Assembly (NCBI RefSeq): GCF_001559865.1
Contig: NZ_LOHE01000068.1
Location: 62,001 to 126,000, forward strand
DNA: 64,000 bases
Direction: 5' to 3'
Source: Abyssisolibacter fermentans
GTDB taxonomy: Bacteria > Bacillota > Clostridia > Tissierellales > MCWD3
Shown here: positions 27,505-36,697 of the stretch, piece after piece
How positions within the stretch are numbered: position 1 is the first letter of the stretch
Layout of the letters: every line of letters begins with the position of its first letter
Notes under the pieces: model-generated
The model's database searches: none
Told to the model about the DNA's origin: nothing
What the model saw: the letters and a program-made list of their open reading frames with translations, nothing else
Program-made: the position numbers and the translations under genes

Positions 27505-27885
27505 ATGAGAAAATCAAATTCTGACAGTTATATTATGAAGATTACTAAAAGTTTAGTTTTATCTTTTTTAATTACTGTTGTTTTTTTTATTGTTTATGCA
27601 TTAATTTTAACTTATAGTAGTTTATCAGAGGAAACGATACCTACTATTAATACAGTTATTATGATTATTTCGATATTAGTAGGTTCTATTAGTATGTCAA
27701 TGAAGGTGACTAACAAAGGCTGGTTAAATGGTGGTATAGTAGGAATTTTATATATGGTTATAATTATTATTTTTAGTAGCTTTTATAACAAGACTTTTGC
27801 TATGGATAGTTACATATTAATTAAAAGCCTTATTGGATTAATTGTTGGTGTAATTAGTGGGATTATTGGAATTAATCTAAAATAG
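27505..27885 (+). CDS. TIGR04086-family membrane protein
   Basis: A 126-residue protein with four predicted membrane spans (LVLSFLITVVFFIVYALIL; TVIMIISILVGSISMSM; GGIVGILYMVIIIIFSSFY; IGLIVGVISGIIGINL). I assign TIGR04086 from its length, span pattern and position directly before SCIFF, which is its usual place. Function unknown. The ribosome site is TAGGAGGTG. Confidence 0.82.
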   Translation: MRKSNSDSYIMKITKSLVLSFLITVVFFIVYALILTYSSLSEETIPTINTVIMIISILVGSISMSMKVTNKGWLNGGIVGILYMVIIIIFSSFYNKTFAMDSYILIKSLIGLIVGVISGIIGINLK

Positions 27886-27953
27886 CTCTTTATAATGAAT
27901 ATATGTTGTGTTATAATTTTTAAGTAAAATAAAGTTTGAGGAGGATTTTTTCA

Positions 27954-28097
27954 ATGAAACATATAAAGACTTTAAGTACTAAAAACTTAAACACTACAGC
28001 AAAAAATGGTGGATGTGGAGAATGCCAAACATCATGTCAATCAGCTTGTAAAACATCTTGTACTGTTGGAAATCAAAGCTGTGAGAATAAGAACTAG
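27954..28097 (+). CDS. scfA: SCIFF six-cysteine RiPP precursor
   Basis: A 47-residue peptide opening MKHIKTLSTKNLNTTAKNGG with six Cys at 21, 24, 28, 32, 36 and 43 (CGECQTSCQSACKTSCTVGN, QSCENKN). This is the highly conserved clostridial SCIFF peptide. Family work shows its maturase forms a thioether bridge from a core Cys to a Thr carbon; the biological role is still unclear. GAGGAGG precedes the ATG, and a possible TATAAT lies at 27912-27917. A terminator and then the maturase follow. Confidence 0.97.
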   Translation: MKHIKTLSTKNLNTTAKNGGCGECQTSCQSACKTSCTVGNQSCENKN

Positions 28098-28101
28098 TAA
28101 A

Positions 28102-28128
28102 AAGTAGTGGTAAGCCACTGCTTTTTTC
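28102..28128 (+). terminator. Terminator between SCIFF and its maturase
   Basis: AAGTAGTGG at 28102-28110 pairs with CCACTGCTT at 28115-28123 (one G-U), then TTTTT. It repeats the arrangement seen in the WCCEY cassette: peptide, terminator, enzyme. Confidence 0.88.
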
Positions 28129-28291
28129 GTAGCTGTGGCTGCTGTTAGGTAGTCTATTCAATTAGGACATGGTAAAATTAATTTAAAATTATACACATGT
28201 ATAGTATTAAATTATAAAAAATATTACGTATTGATTATAGATGAAATTTGCTGTAAAATGATAAATGGAATTATAATACAGGAGGAAGCTT

Positions 28292-29653
28292 ATGTTAAAG
28301 ATACACAAATTTGAACAAAATGGTAAGAAAATAGTATTAGATATTAATAGTGGTGCTGTTCATATAATTGATGATTTAATATGGGACATATTAGATTTAT
28401 TTGAAGAGTATGATAAAAAGGATATTATAGCTAAATTGGAGAATAAATATAATAGACAGTCTATAGAAGAAGGAATTGCAGAAGTTGAATATTTAGTAGA
28501 CAAGGGTATTTTGTATTCTGAAAGTAATTATCCTGAAGATTTAGACTATAATAAAAACAACTTGGTAAAGGCTTTATGTTTACATGTAGCACATGATTGT
28601 AATTTGAGATGTAAGTATTGTTTTGCTTCACAAGGAGATTATAATGAAGAAGAAAGATTATTAATGCCTTTAGAAGTAGGAAAAAAGGCACTAGACTATC
28701 TTGTGCAAAATTCAGGTTCTAGAAGAAATTTAGAAGTTGATTTTTTTGGCGGTGAGCCTTTAATGAACTTTGATGTAGTAAAGGAACTTGTTTATTACGG
28801 TAGAGAACTAGAAAAAGATCATGATAAGAATTTTAGATTTACTATTACTACTAATGCTGTTTTATTAGACAAGCCTAAAATGGAGTTCATTAATGAACAC
28901 ATGAGTAATGTAGTTCTTAGCTTAGATGGTAGAAAAGAAGTTAATGATTATATGAGAGTAACAATAAATAATAAAGGAAGTTATGATTCAATTATCTCTA
29001 ATATAGCAGAGATGGTTAAAATGAGAGGCGATAAGGATTATTTTGTTAGAGGTACCTTTACTTCTAAAAATCTTGATTTTAGTGAGGATGCAAAACATTT
29101 TTATGATTTAGGCTTTAAGAAAACTTCTATTGAACCTGTAGTTACAGATTTAAAAAATGATTATGCAATAAGAGATGAACATTTAGAGACTATTTTAAAA
29201 GAATATGAAAAATTATCTAAATTTTATTTAGATATTAAAAAGAAAGCTGATAATTTTTCGTTTTTCCATTTTAATATTGATTTAAATCAAGGTCCATGTA
29301 TATATAAAAGATTATCTGGATGTGGTGCTGGCTCTGAATATATGGCTGTTACACCGGAAGGAGATTTATATCCATGTCATCAATTTGTTGGAGATACTAA
29401 ATTTAGAATGGGAAATGTTTATGATGGTATAATAAATACTGACATAAGAGATAGCTTTAAAAAAGTAAATGTTTTAAGTAAAGAAGATTGTAGCCAGTGC
29501 TGGGCAAGATACTATTGCAGTGGTGGTTGCCATGCAAATGCTTATTATTCTAATGGTGATATAAGCAAGCCTTATAAAGTTGGTTGTGAAATGGAAAGAA
29601 AAAGAATTGAATGTGCAATATCAGTGAATGCTAATTTATTGCAGGAGGAATAG
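28292..29653 (+). CDS. scfB: SCIFF peptide maturase (radical SAM/SPASM)
   Basis: A 453-residue enzyme that installs a thioether bridge in SCIFF. The N-terminal about 90 residues are the peptide-recognition part. The SAM-cluster motif CNLRCKYC gives C103, C107 and C110, followed by FFGGEPLMNF. SPASM Cys lie in GCGAGSEYMAVTPEGDLYPC, DCSQCWARYYCSGGCHANAY and VGCEMERKR. GGAGGAAGC precedes the ATG. It shares layout but limited sequence with the maturase at 25311. Confidence 0.95.
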   Translation: MLKIHKFEQNGKKIVLDINSGAVHIIDDLIWDILDLFEEYDKKDIIAKLENKYNRQSIEEGIAEVEYLVDKGILYSESNYPEDLDYNKNNLVKALCLHVAHDCNLRCKYCFASQGDYNEEERLLMPLEVGKKALDYLVQNSGSRRNLEVDFFGGEPLMNFDVVKELVYYGRELEKDHDKNFRFTITTNAVLLDKPKMEFINEHMSNVVLSLDGRKEVNDYMRVTINNKGSYDSIISNIAEMVKMRGDKDYFVRGTFTSKNLDFSEDAKHFYDLGFKKTSIEPVVTDLKNDYAIRDEHLETILKEYEKLSKFYLDIKKKADNFSFFHFNIDLNQGPCIYKRLSGCGAGSEYMAVTPEGDLYPCHQFVGDTKFRMGNVYDGIINTDIRDSFKKVNVLSKEDCSQCWARYYCSGGCHANAYYSNGDISKPYKVGCEMERKRIECAISVNANLLQEE

Positions 29654-29657
29654 TTAT

Positions 29658-30161
29658 ATGCTCATTGAATATGATGGAGAAATTCCTCAATATCATAATT
29701 CATGTTTTATTGCAGATAGTGCAGCAGTAATAGGAAATGTTGAATTAGGAGAAAATACAAGTATATGGTATAATTGTGTATTAAGAGGAGATGTAAATGC
29801 AATAAAAATAGGTAATAACACTAATATTCAGGATGGAAGTGTAATACATGTAAATGATACAATTCCTACTGTTGTTGGAGATTGTGTCACAGTAGGTCAT
29901 AAAGCTATACTTCATTCTTGTAAAATTGGAAATAATGTTTTAGTAGGTATGGGATCAATAATACTTGATGGCTCAGAAATAGAAGATAATGTACTAATTG
30001 GAGCTGGTAGTGTTGTTACACCTGGTAAAAAAATACCATCTGGTTCTTTAGTTTTGGGTTCTCCAGCTAGAGTTATAAGAGAATTAACTGAAGATGAAAT
30101 ATGTAAGTTAAAAGAATCAGCAAAAGATTATGTAATTTATGCTCAAAAGCATAAGAAATAA
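29658..30161 (+). CDS. Gamma-carbonic anhydrase-like hexapeptide-repeat protein
   Basis: A 167-residue left-handed beta-helix protein. Hexapeptide turns run from AVIGNVELGENTSIWYNCVL through IGNNTNIQDGSVIHVN, VTVGHKAILHSCKIGNNVLV to VLGSPARVIREL. Metal-ligand His residues of the YrdA/PaaY/gamma-CA group can be seen in SVIHVND and TVGHKAILHS. Whether it hydrates CO2 is not known for this group. ATG 29658 sits after GCAGGAGGAA, 4 bp beyond the scfB stop. Confidence 0.9.
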   Translation: MLIEYDGEIPQYHNSCFIADSAAVIGNVELGENTSIWYNCVLRGDVNAIKIGNNTNIQDGSVIHVNDTIPTVVGDCVTVGHKAILHSCKIGNNVLVGMGSIILDGSEIEDNVLIGAGSVVTPGKKIPSGSLVLGSPARVIRELTEDEICKLKESAKDYVIYAQKHKK

Positions 30162-30212
30162 TATTAAAGTAATTTTTACTAAGAATTATTAATCATTAAG
30201 GAGGAGGAAAAA

Positions 30213-31472
30213 ATGAACAAAAGAAATGCAGTAATATTTCTTTTAATTATAGCTGTAGTTGGGATGTTAACATATAGTTCCTTTTATGGCTTAAATCTTG
30301 GCAAATTTGAATTAGTTCCAGTAAAGGATGATATAAAGTTAGGACTGGATTTAGAGGGTGGAGTATTCGTAGTTTTAGAAGCTCAAACAGATTTAACTGG
30401 TGAAGATCTTAAGGAAAAAATGATTGAAGCTAAGTCTATAATTAGTGAAAGGGTTGATGGACTTGGAGTTACACAACCAGTTATTGTTATAGAAGGTGAT
30501 AAGAGAATTAGAATAGAGCTTCCTGGTATAAAAAATACACAAGATGCTTTAGATATGATAGGCAAGACTGCTAAGTTAGAATTTACAGACCCACAAGGCA
30601 ATGTGGTTTTAACAGGTGAAAATGTTCGTAAATCTAAAATGGGATTTGACCAATATAAAAAACCAGCTGTAGATTTACAATTTGATAAAGATGGTGCTAA
30701 AAAATTTGCTGAGCTAACTAAGATACTAAGTACCAAATCTACTGATGAGGAGAGAGTTATTCCTATTATACTTGACGGAAAACCAATTTCTGTTCCAGTA
30801 TTACAACGAGGTTTGATAATATCAGATGGTAAAGCTCAAATAACTGGTAAATTCACAGTGGACGAAGCATCAAATTTAGCAACATTAATAAGAGCAGGTG
30901 CATTACCATTAGAAATGAAAGAAATGGAATCATCAGTTATTGGACCTACTTTAGGTTTAGAATCGTTAGATAAAAGTGTTTATGCTGCAGGAATTGGTCT
31001 AATAGGAATATTCTTATTCATGATTATCATGTACAGAATCCCAGGCTTCATAGCTGATATTGCCTTAACTATATTTATATTATTAGTATTAGGTTCAATG
31101 ATACTAATGAAAGCATCATTGACTTTACCTGGTATAGCAGGTTTAATATTATCAATTGGTATGGCTGTTGATGCAAATGTAGTAATATTTGAAAGAATTA
31201 AAGAAGAATTAAGAGCGGGCAAGACAATTCGTTCTGCAGTGGATGCAGGTTTTAAAAGGGCAATAAAAACTGTTATGGATGCTAATATTACAACTTTAAT
31301 TGCAGGTATTGTTTTATTCTATTTTGGAACTGGTCCAATAAAAGGTTTTGCAGTAACATTAGTAATAGGTATAATTGCTTCGCTGATAACTGCTGTCTTT
31401 GTTACAAAATATCTGCTTAAGTTAATTATTAGTTTAAATATTACTAAAAATAACAAGTTATATGGAGCATAG
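30213..31472 (+). CDS. secD: Protein translocase subunit SecD
   Basis: A 419-residue membrane protein that with SecF uses the proton or sodium gradient to pull proteins through SecYEG. One N-terminal span, then GLDLEGGVFVVLEAQ, the P1-type exported domain, TLIRAGALPLEMKEME, and five C-terminal spans including GLILSIGMAVDANVVIFERI. It is shorter than the E. coli protein, as usual in clostridia. AAGGAGGAGG precedes the ATG; secF follows after 11 bp. Confidence 0.96.
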   Translation: MNKRNAVIFLLIIAVVGMLTYSSFYGLNLGKFELVPVKDDIKLGLDLEGGVFVVLEAQTDLTGEDLKEKMIEAKSIISERVDGLGVTQPVIVIEGDKRIRIELPGIKNTQDALDMIGKTAKLEFTDPQGNVVLTGENVRKSKMGFDQYKKPAVDLQFDKDGAKKFAELTKILSTKSTDEERVIPIILDGKPISVPVLQRGLIISDGKAQITGKFTVDEASNLATLIRAGALPLEMKEMESSVIGPTLGLESLDKSVYAAGIGLIGIFLFMIIMYRIPGFIADIALTIFILLVLGSMILMKASLTLPGIAGLILSIGMAVDANVVIFERIKEELRAGKTIRSAVDAGFKRAIKTVMDANITTLIAGIVLFYFGTGPIKGFAVTLVIGIIASLITAVFVTKYLLKLIISLNITKNNKLYGA

Positions 31473-31483
31473 GAGGGAGAATA

Positions 31484-32359
31484 GTGAATATAATTAAGAA
31501 AAGAAACTTGTTTTTTGCAATATCATGCTTATTAATTATAATAGGATTAGTTGTGCTTATAACAAGTGGATTTAATTATGCTATAGATTTTACTGGAGGA
31601 ACACTTTTACAAATAGAAATGGGAAAAACAATAGAAGTAAGTGAAATAAGAGAGATAACAGATGAATTTGATGCTAAAGCTGAAATTATCCATGCAGGAG
31701 AAAACAAAAGTCAAGTAATAATAAAGACTATAGTCGACTTGGATAATAAAAAGAGACAAGAAGTATTCGGTAAGTTTCAAGAAAAATATGAGTTAACTGA
31801 AGATGACTTATTACAAGCTAGAAAGATAGGTCCAGCTATTGGAGATGAAATTAAAAGAAAAGCTATTTTATCTATATTTGCAGCTACTGTTGGTATGTTG
31901 TTATATATTACTGTAAGATTTGAATTTTTATATGGTGTATCCGCTGTTATAGCTTTAATACATGATGTTTGTATAGCTTTAGCTTTCTATGCTGTATTTA
32001 AAGTTCCTGTAAATAGTTCGTTTGTAGCTGCTATACTTACAATAGTAGGTTACTCTATAAATGATACAATAGTAGTATTTGATAGAATCAGAGAAAATAT
32101 GAGAATTATGAAGAAAGAAAGCTATGAAGACATAATTAATACAAGTATATCTCAAACAATTATTAGATCTATTAATACTTCATTTACTACCTTATTAGCT
32201 ATAGCTTCTTTATATATCTTTGGAGTTGAAGCTGTTAAAGATTTTGCATTACCATTAATCATTGGAGTTGTTGTAGGTACTTATTCTTCAATATTTATTG
32301 CAAGTCCAGTTTGGTATTTATTTAAAAATGGTGGTAAAAAAAGAACTAAAAGAGCTTAG
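31484..32359 (+). CDS. secF: Protein translocase subunit SecF
   Basis: A 291-residue partner of SecD with six spans. Blocks: YAIDFTGGTLLQIEMG, ARKIGPAIGDEIKRKAIL, TIVGYSINDTIVVFDRIREN and SINTSFTTLLAIASLYIFG. It starts at GTG 31484, 8 nt after AGGAGGGAG. A terminator follows about 36 bp after the stop. Confidence 0.96.
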   Translation: MNIIKKRNLFFAISCLLIIIGLVVLITSGFNYAIDFTGGTLLQIEMGKTIEVSEIREITDEFDAKAEIIHAGENKSQVIIKTIVDLDNKKRQEVFGKFQEKYELTEDDLLQARKIGPAIGDEIKRKAILSIFAATVGMLLYITVRFEFLYGVSAVIALIHDVCIALAFYAVFKVPVNSSFVAAILTIVGYSINDTIVVFDRIRENMRIMKKESYEDIINTSISQTIIRSINTSFTTLLAIASLYIFGVEAVKDFALPLIIGVVVGTYSSIFIASPVWYLFKNGGKKRTKRA

Positions 32360-32395
32360 TTTTTAATTTCACGAAAATAATTAGTAAACTTAAGA

Positions 32396-32448
32396 GAGTG
32401 TCTCAAAATGACGAAATTGCTTTCATTCATTTTGAACACTCCTTTTTT
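32396..32448 (+). terminator. Terminator of the secDF transcript
   Basis: GAGTGTCTCAAAATGA at 32396-32411 pairs, with a one-base bulge, with TCATTTTGAACACTC at 32427-32441, followed by CTTTTTTA. Confidence 0.9.
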
Positions 32449-32494
32449 ATTAAAAAGAAGGGAAGATGCAAAAAAAATAGAATTATTTATTAAA

Positions 32495-32657
32495 CCCAGA
32501 TTATTCATAGAAAATTAAATACTATACTGTATCCTTCTGTTTATAAAATATCCATTAAATTCTTGATATACCAACTCGGTATGCCTTCGAATTCACTGAA
32601 ATCTTATAATTCAGAAACTTACAGCATATTATTCAAAGTTATATGGAATAATCAGGG
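32495..32657. repeat. Small element with CCC(A/T)GATTATTC inverted ends
   Basis: CCCAGATTATTCATA at 32495-32509 and GGAATAATCAGGG at 32645-32657 are imperfect inverted ends of a 163-bp block. Its interior (about 32550-32638) is a near copy, in opposite orientation, of 56686-56760, including ATACCAACTCGGTATGCCTT. Read on the minus strand the shared interior gives a peptide such as SEFEGIPSWY in both copies. No transposase. A non-autonomous element or protein-coding debris are both possible. Confidence 0.6.
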
Positions 32658-32683
32658 TAGAAGACTAAAATTGAGGTGGTTGT

Positions 32684-33097
32684 ATGCAGATTGGTTTTAT
32701 TTTTTCATTAATTTTTGCTATATTTATTGCAGTTTTTGCATTACAAAATTCAGCAAGCGTTGATGTAAATATTTTATTTACAAAGGTTAATATGTCTCAA
32801 GCTTTAATAATACTAATATCAGCATGTTTTGGAGCTATTATAGTAGCAATTTTTGGTTTTATTCGACAGTTTAAGATGACAATGAAAATAAGAGGATTAA
32901 AAAAAGAAATAAGTGATTTTAGTGTTATTAAACAAGAACACGAAAAACAAATAGAAGAGTTAAAAAAGCAATTAGAATTTAAGAATGAACCAGAAATAAC
33001 CGAACAAGAAGAAAGAAATATATCAGATGATTCTATGAAACAAAATATGGAAATCGTTGATATTTTACAAAAAAAAGATGATGATAATAAAAATTAG
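32684..33097 (+). CDS. LapA-domain membrane protein
   Basis: A 137-residue protein with two N-terminal membrane spans (FIFSLIFAIFIAVFALQN, then LIILISACFGAIIVAIFGF) joined by the SVDVNILF strand typical of LapA/DUF1049, and a long charged coiled-coil tail. In E. coli LapA helps control lipopolysaccharide assembly; the role in Gram-positives is unknown. GAGGTGGTTGT precedes ATG 32684; a longer frame from 32563 starts inside the repeat element and is rejected. Confidence 0.82.
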   Translation: MQIGFIFSLIFAIFIAVFALQNSASVDVNILFTKVNMSQALIILISACFGAIIVAIFGFIRQFKMTMKIRGLKKEISDFSVIKQEHEKQIEELKKQLEFKNEPEITEQEERNISDDSMKQNMEIVDILQKKDDDNKN

Positions 33098-33100
33098 CCA

Positions 33101-33138
33101 CATAAAAAGTTCTCTTATTTTAGGGAACTTTTTATGTT
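33101..33138 (+). terminator. Terminator after the lapA-like gene
   Basis: CATAAAAAGTTC at 33101-33112 pairs perfectly with GAACTTTTTATG at 33125-33136. Confidence 0.85.
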
Positions 33139-33281
33139 ACAACAAAATATTTTCATATCTGACTATCTGGATAAACTAAATAAAATACTGAATAATATGT
33201 AAAGAACTAAAATCTAATTGAATACATGTTTAATATGCGTTATAATTATTATGGAATTTAGTAATTTTTGTAGGTGAAAAT

Positions 33282-35747
33282 ATGAATAAATTTTATATCA
33301 AAAATATGAAATATGATAAAAATGTTGTAGATGATATTAGTAGAAAACTCGGTATAACAAAACTTGTTTCAACAGTATTAGTTAATAGAGGTTTGACTGA
33401 TATAGAAGAATGTAGAAGTTTTTTAAATCCTAAGCTAGAAAATATGCACGATCCATATTTATTGAAAGATATGGATAAGACTGTTGATAGAATAATAAAT
33501 GCAATTGATAAAAAAGAAAATATATGGATTTATGGAGATTATGATGTTGACGGTGTTACAAGTACGTCATTATTAAAGCTATTTTTAGAAGAATGCGGTG
33601 CTAATGTTAATTACTATATTCCAAACAGGTTTACTGAAGGATATGGTATAAATATAAATGCTATTGAAAACATTTATAAAGCTAAAGCAGATTTAATTGT
33701 TAGTGTTGATTGTGGAATAACATCAATACAGCCAGTTGAATATTGTAATAGTTTAGGTATGGACATAATTATAACTGACCATCACGAATGTCAGTCACAA
33801 TTACCAGATGCATTTGCAGTTATTAATCCAAAGCGAGACGATTGTAAGTATCCATTTAAATTACTTGCAGGAGTAGGAGTTGCTTTTAAACTGGTACAAG
33901 CTTTATCTAAAGCTAAAAATGTAGAAATAGAATATGAAAAATATCTTCCTATTGTAGCTTTTGGAACTGTAGCTGATATAGTGGCTTTAAGAGGGGAAAA
34001 TAGAATCATAGTAAGGCATGGCTTAGAAATGCTTAGAAATACTGAAAATAAAGGGCTTAAAGCATTAATAGAGGTATGTGGGTTAGCTGATAAAAAAATA
34101 ACTAGCGGTCATGTTGGTTTTATGCTTGCACCTAGGGTCAATGCTTGTGGAAGGCTTGATTCAGCAAAATATGGCGTTGAATTATTGACTTGTAATGATG
34201 ATATTAGAGCAAAACAAATAGCTAAAATGTTAAATGAAGAAAATTTAAAGAGACAGAAGATTGAAGCTGATATTTTTTGTCAAGCTGAAAAGATAGTAGA
34301 AGAAAACATTGATTTAGAAAAGGAAAGAATGTTAGTTATAGCTTCAGAAAACTGGAATCATGGAGTAATTGGTATTGTTAGTTCAAGAATTACTGAGAAG
34401 TATTACAGACCATCTATTTTAATATCTATTGATGGTGATGAGGGTAGAGGTTCAGCTAGAAGCATAAAAAACTTTGATATGTTTTCAAATTTGAATAAGT
34501 GTAAAGCTCTATTTGAAAAATTTGGAGGGCATGAACAAGCAGCAGGATTATCAATAAGAAAAGAAAATATTGACAGTTTCAGAACAACTATTAATGATAT
34601 TGCGAAGGATGTATTAGATAGTGAAGATTTAAAACCTGAAATAAGAGTCGATATGAAATTGACATCTTCAGATATAAATATTGATGTTATTGAACAACTT
34701 AGTCTATTAGAACCTTTCGGCATGGGAAATGCTAGTCCTGTTTTTATGAGTAAAGATGCTAAAATAATATATTTGAAAGCAATAGGTAAAGAAAATAAAC
34801 ATTTGAAAATTACTTTTAATATAGGTGAAAATAATGTCGATGCAATTTATTTTAATAAAGGTAATTTAAAAGATGAGTTGAGTAAAACTGAAAAAGTAGA
34901 TATTATTTATTCTATGGAAATTAATAAATATAATGATATTATAAAACCTCAACTTGTTTTAAAAAAAATAGTGTTGAAGCATGATGTTTTAGAAGAGCTA
35001 AATAATAATTATTTAAATACATTAAATTTAGTACTTAATAGTAAAATTCAATATAATAAAGAAAAAAACTTAAATTTGCCTAATACTTATACGGATGATA
35101 AAAAAGTAATAGAATTATTAAATGATGATGTGCCGACAGCTGTAATTGTTAATAATTATTACTATGCTAGATTCCTAATAAAAGAATTAGTGTATCAAGG
35201 TAGAGATTTTTTCAAGAGAACAAGTATAGAATATGGTAGTTTACATGATTGTACAAAACAAAATATTGTAATGATAAATTCAGTTTTCGAAGATTTTAAT
35301 TTAGAGAAATACTCAAGGATAATAATTTATGATGATTTATATGACATAATATACAACAATATTTATAAAGCAATCGATAATAAAGAGGTTATTGCTATTA
35401 AATCAAAAGAGAAAATGTTTGACTTTAATATTTTACTTAATAATATTATACCAACTATTGATGAAATGAGAACAATATATAAATATTTTCTTGGATACAA
35501 GAAAAAAACTGAATATAATATTAATCATGTTATTAATGATATCAGAAAGTTATTTAATATGAAAATCAATAGATTTAAGTTAGAATTAAGTCTATATATT
35601 TTTAAAGACTGTGATTTAGTTATGTTAGATAAAATAAATGATAACTTTATAGCAGAGATTATAACAGGAAAAAGAGGAATAGACATTTTAAATAATGATT
35701 TGTATAGAATATATATGGATTTGAAAGATTCTTTAAGTAATAACTAA
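33282..35747 (+). CDS. recJ: Single-stranded-DNA exonuclease RecJ
   Basis: An 821-residue DHH-family 5'-3' exonuclease acting in recombination and mismatch repair. Motifs: DYDVDGVTSTSLLKLF near 86, SVDCGIT, ITDHHECQ, GTVADIVAL, then the DHHA1 region with NWNHGVIGIVSSRI, GSARSIKNFDM and FGGHEQAAGLSI. A long C-terminal extension of about 250 residues beyond the OB fold is also seen in other clostridial RecJ. The ribosome site GTAGGTG is modest. Confidence 0.94.
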   Translation: MNKFYIKNMKYDKNVVDDISRKLGITKLVSTVLVNRGLTDIEECRSFLNPKLENMHDPYLLKDMDKTVDRIINAIDKKENIWIYGDYDVDGVTSTSLLKLFLEECGANVNYYIPNRFTEGYGININAIENIYKAKADLIVSVDCGITSIQPVEYCNSLGMDIIITDHHECQSQLPDAFAVINPKRDDCKYPFKLLAGVGVAFKLVQALSKAKNVEIEYEKYLPIVAFGTVADIVALRGENRIIVRHGLEMLRNTENKGLKALIEVCGLADKKITSGHVGFMLAPRVNACGRLDSAKYGVELLTCNDDIRAKQIAKMLNEENLKRQKIEADIFCQAEKIVEENIDLEKERMLVIASENWNHGVIGIVSSRITEKYYRPSILISIDGDEGRGSARSIKNFDMFSNLNKCKALFEKFGGHEQAAGLSIRKENIDSFRTTINDIAKDVLDSEDLKPEIRVDMKLTSSDINIDVIEQLSLLEPFGMGNASPVFMSKDAKIIYLKAIGKENKHLKITFNIGENNVDAIYFNKGNLKDELSKTEKVDIIYSMEINKYNDIIKPQLVLKKIVLKHDVLEELNNNYLNTLNLVLNSKIQYNKEKNLNLPNTYTDDKKVIELLNDDVPTAVIVNNYYYARFLIKELVYQGRDFFKRTSIEYGSLHDCTKQNIVMINSVFEDFNLEKYSRIIIYDDLYDIIYNNIYKAIDNKEVIAIKSKEKMFDFNILLNNIIPTIDEMRTIYKYFLGYKKKTEYNINHVINDIRKLFNMKINRFKLELSLYIFKDCDLVMLDKINDNFIAEIITGKRGIDILNNDLYRIYMDLKDSLSNN

Positions 35748-35804
35748 AACAAAAGTAATTATTTTTTTTGTAAATCTATTAACCATAAGGAGGATAAATA
35801 TAAT

Positions 35805-36317
35805 ATGAATTTAGAGCAAAAAATAAGAGATATAAAGGATTATCCAAGAGAAGGAGTTGTTTTTAAAGATATAACTCCATTATTAAATGATAAGGATGCA
35901 TTTAGAGAGGCTATAAATAAAATGGCTGATTTATTGGAAGATAAAGAATTTGATTTAATAATTGGCCCAGAAGCCAGAGGATTTTTAGTTGGGGCTCCAT
36001 TATCATATAAATTAAATAAGGGTTTTGTTCCGGTTAGAAAGCCCAACAAATTACCATATGAAACTATAAGTTTTGAATATGAGCTTGAATATGGTTTTGA
36101 TATTTTGGAAATGCACAAGGATGCGATACAGCCTGGACAGAAGGTTGTTATAGTAGATGATTTATTGGCTACTGGAGGAACAACACATTCGATAATTCAA
36201 ATGATAAATAAATTAGGCGGAGAAGTTGTAGGCATAGTATATCTTATAGAATTAGAATTTTTAAATGGAAGAAAAGTTTTAGAAAATTATGATGTAAAAT
36301 CAGTTATTAAATATTAA
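35805..36317 (+). CDS. apt: Adenine phosphoribosyltransferase
   Basis: A 170-residue enzyme that salvages adenine to AMP with PRPP. It starts MNLEQKIRDIKDYPREGVVF, carries the FKDITPLL and GPEARGFLVGAPLSYKLN blocks, and the PRPP-binding motif VVIVDDLLATGGTT near 119-132. AAGGAGG precedes the ATG. The terminator at 36369 follows. Confidence 0.97.
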   Translation: MNLEQKIRDIKDYPREGVVFKDITPLLNDKDAFREAINKMADLLEDKEFDLIIGPEARGFLVGAPLSYKLNKGFVPVRKPNKLPYETISFEYELEYGFDILEMHKDAIQPGQKVVIVDDLLATGGTTHSIIQMINKLGGEVVGIVYLIELEFLNGRKVLENYDVKSVIKY

Positions 36318-36368
36318 CAGAAATACTGAGCTTATACAGCATTTCTTCAGTAAGATAACATCATATAT

Positions 36369-36398
36369 AAAAAATGCACATGTTGTGCATTTTTATAT
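36369..36398 (+). terminator. Terminator after apt
   Basis: AAAAATGCACA at 36369-36379 pairs perfectly with TGTGCATTTTT at 36383-36393 around a 3-nt loop. Usable in both directions. Confidence 0.85.
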
Positions 36399-36697
36399 TT
36401 TATAATATAATATTTAATTATAATTTCTTAAAAATCAAATATTATTTTTAGTAATCAAAGTATTGGTTATAATCAATTAATAAAGTTCAAAATATTTCTA
36501 AACTTTTTAATATTGACAATTTTGCTTGTAGACTACAAAAAATATGATATACTATATTGTATTATTTGAATAAACTAGCTAATTTTGTTTTTATAACTTA
36601 CACTATGATATTTTTAACAAACAATACTTTTATTTTTAGTTATTATATGGATATATTTAGATTTTTACATTATTTTTCATTAGAAGATGGTGAGTAT

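Noticed and set aside
32563-32763. 66-codon frame before the lapA-like gene
   Set aside because: It begins inside the small repeat element and overlaps the well-supported lapA-like gene in another frame.
36557-36697. 47-residue N-terminal extension of RelA
   Set aside because: The extension is hydrophobic and unlike the family; [15 protein letters not shown] at 36698 is the standard beginning.
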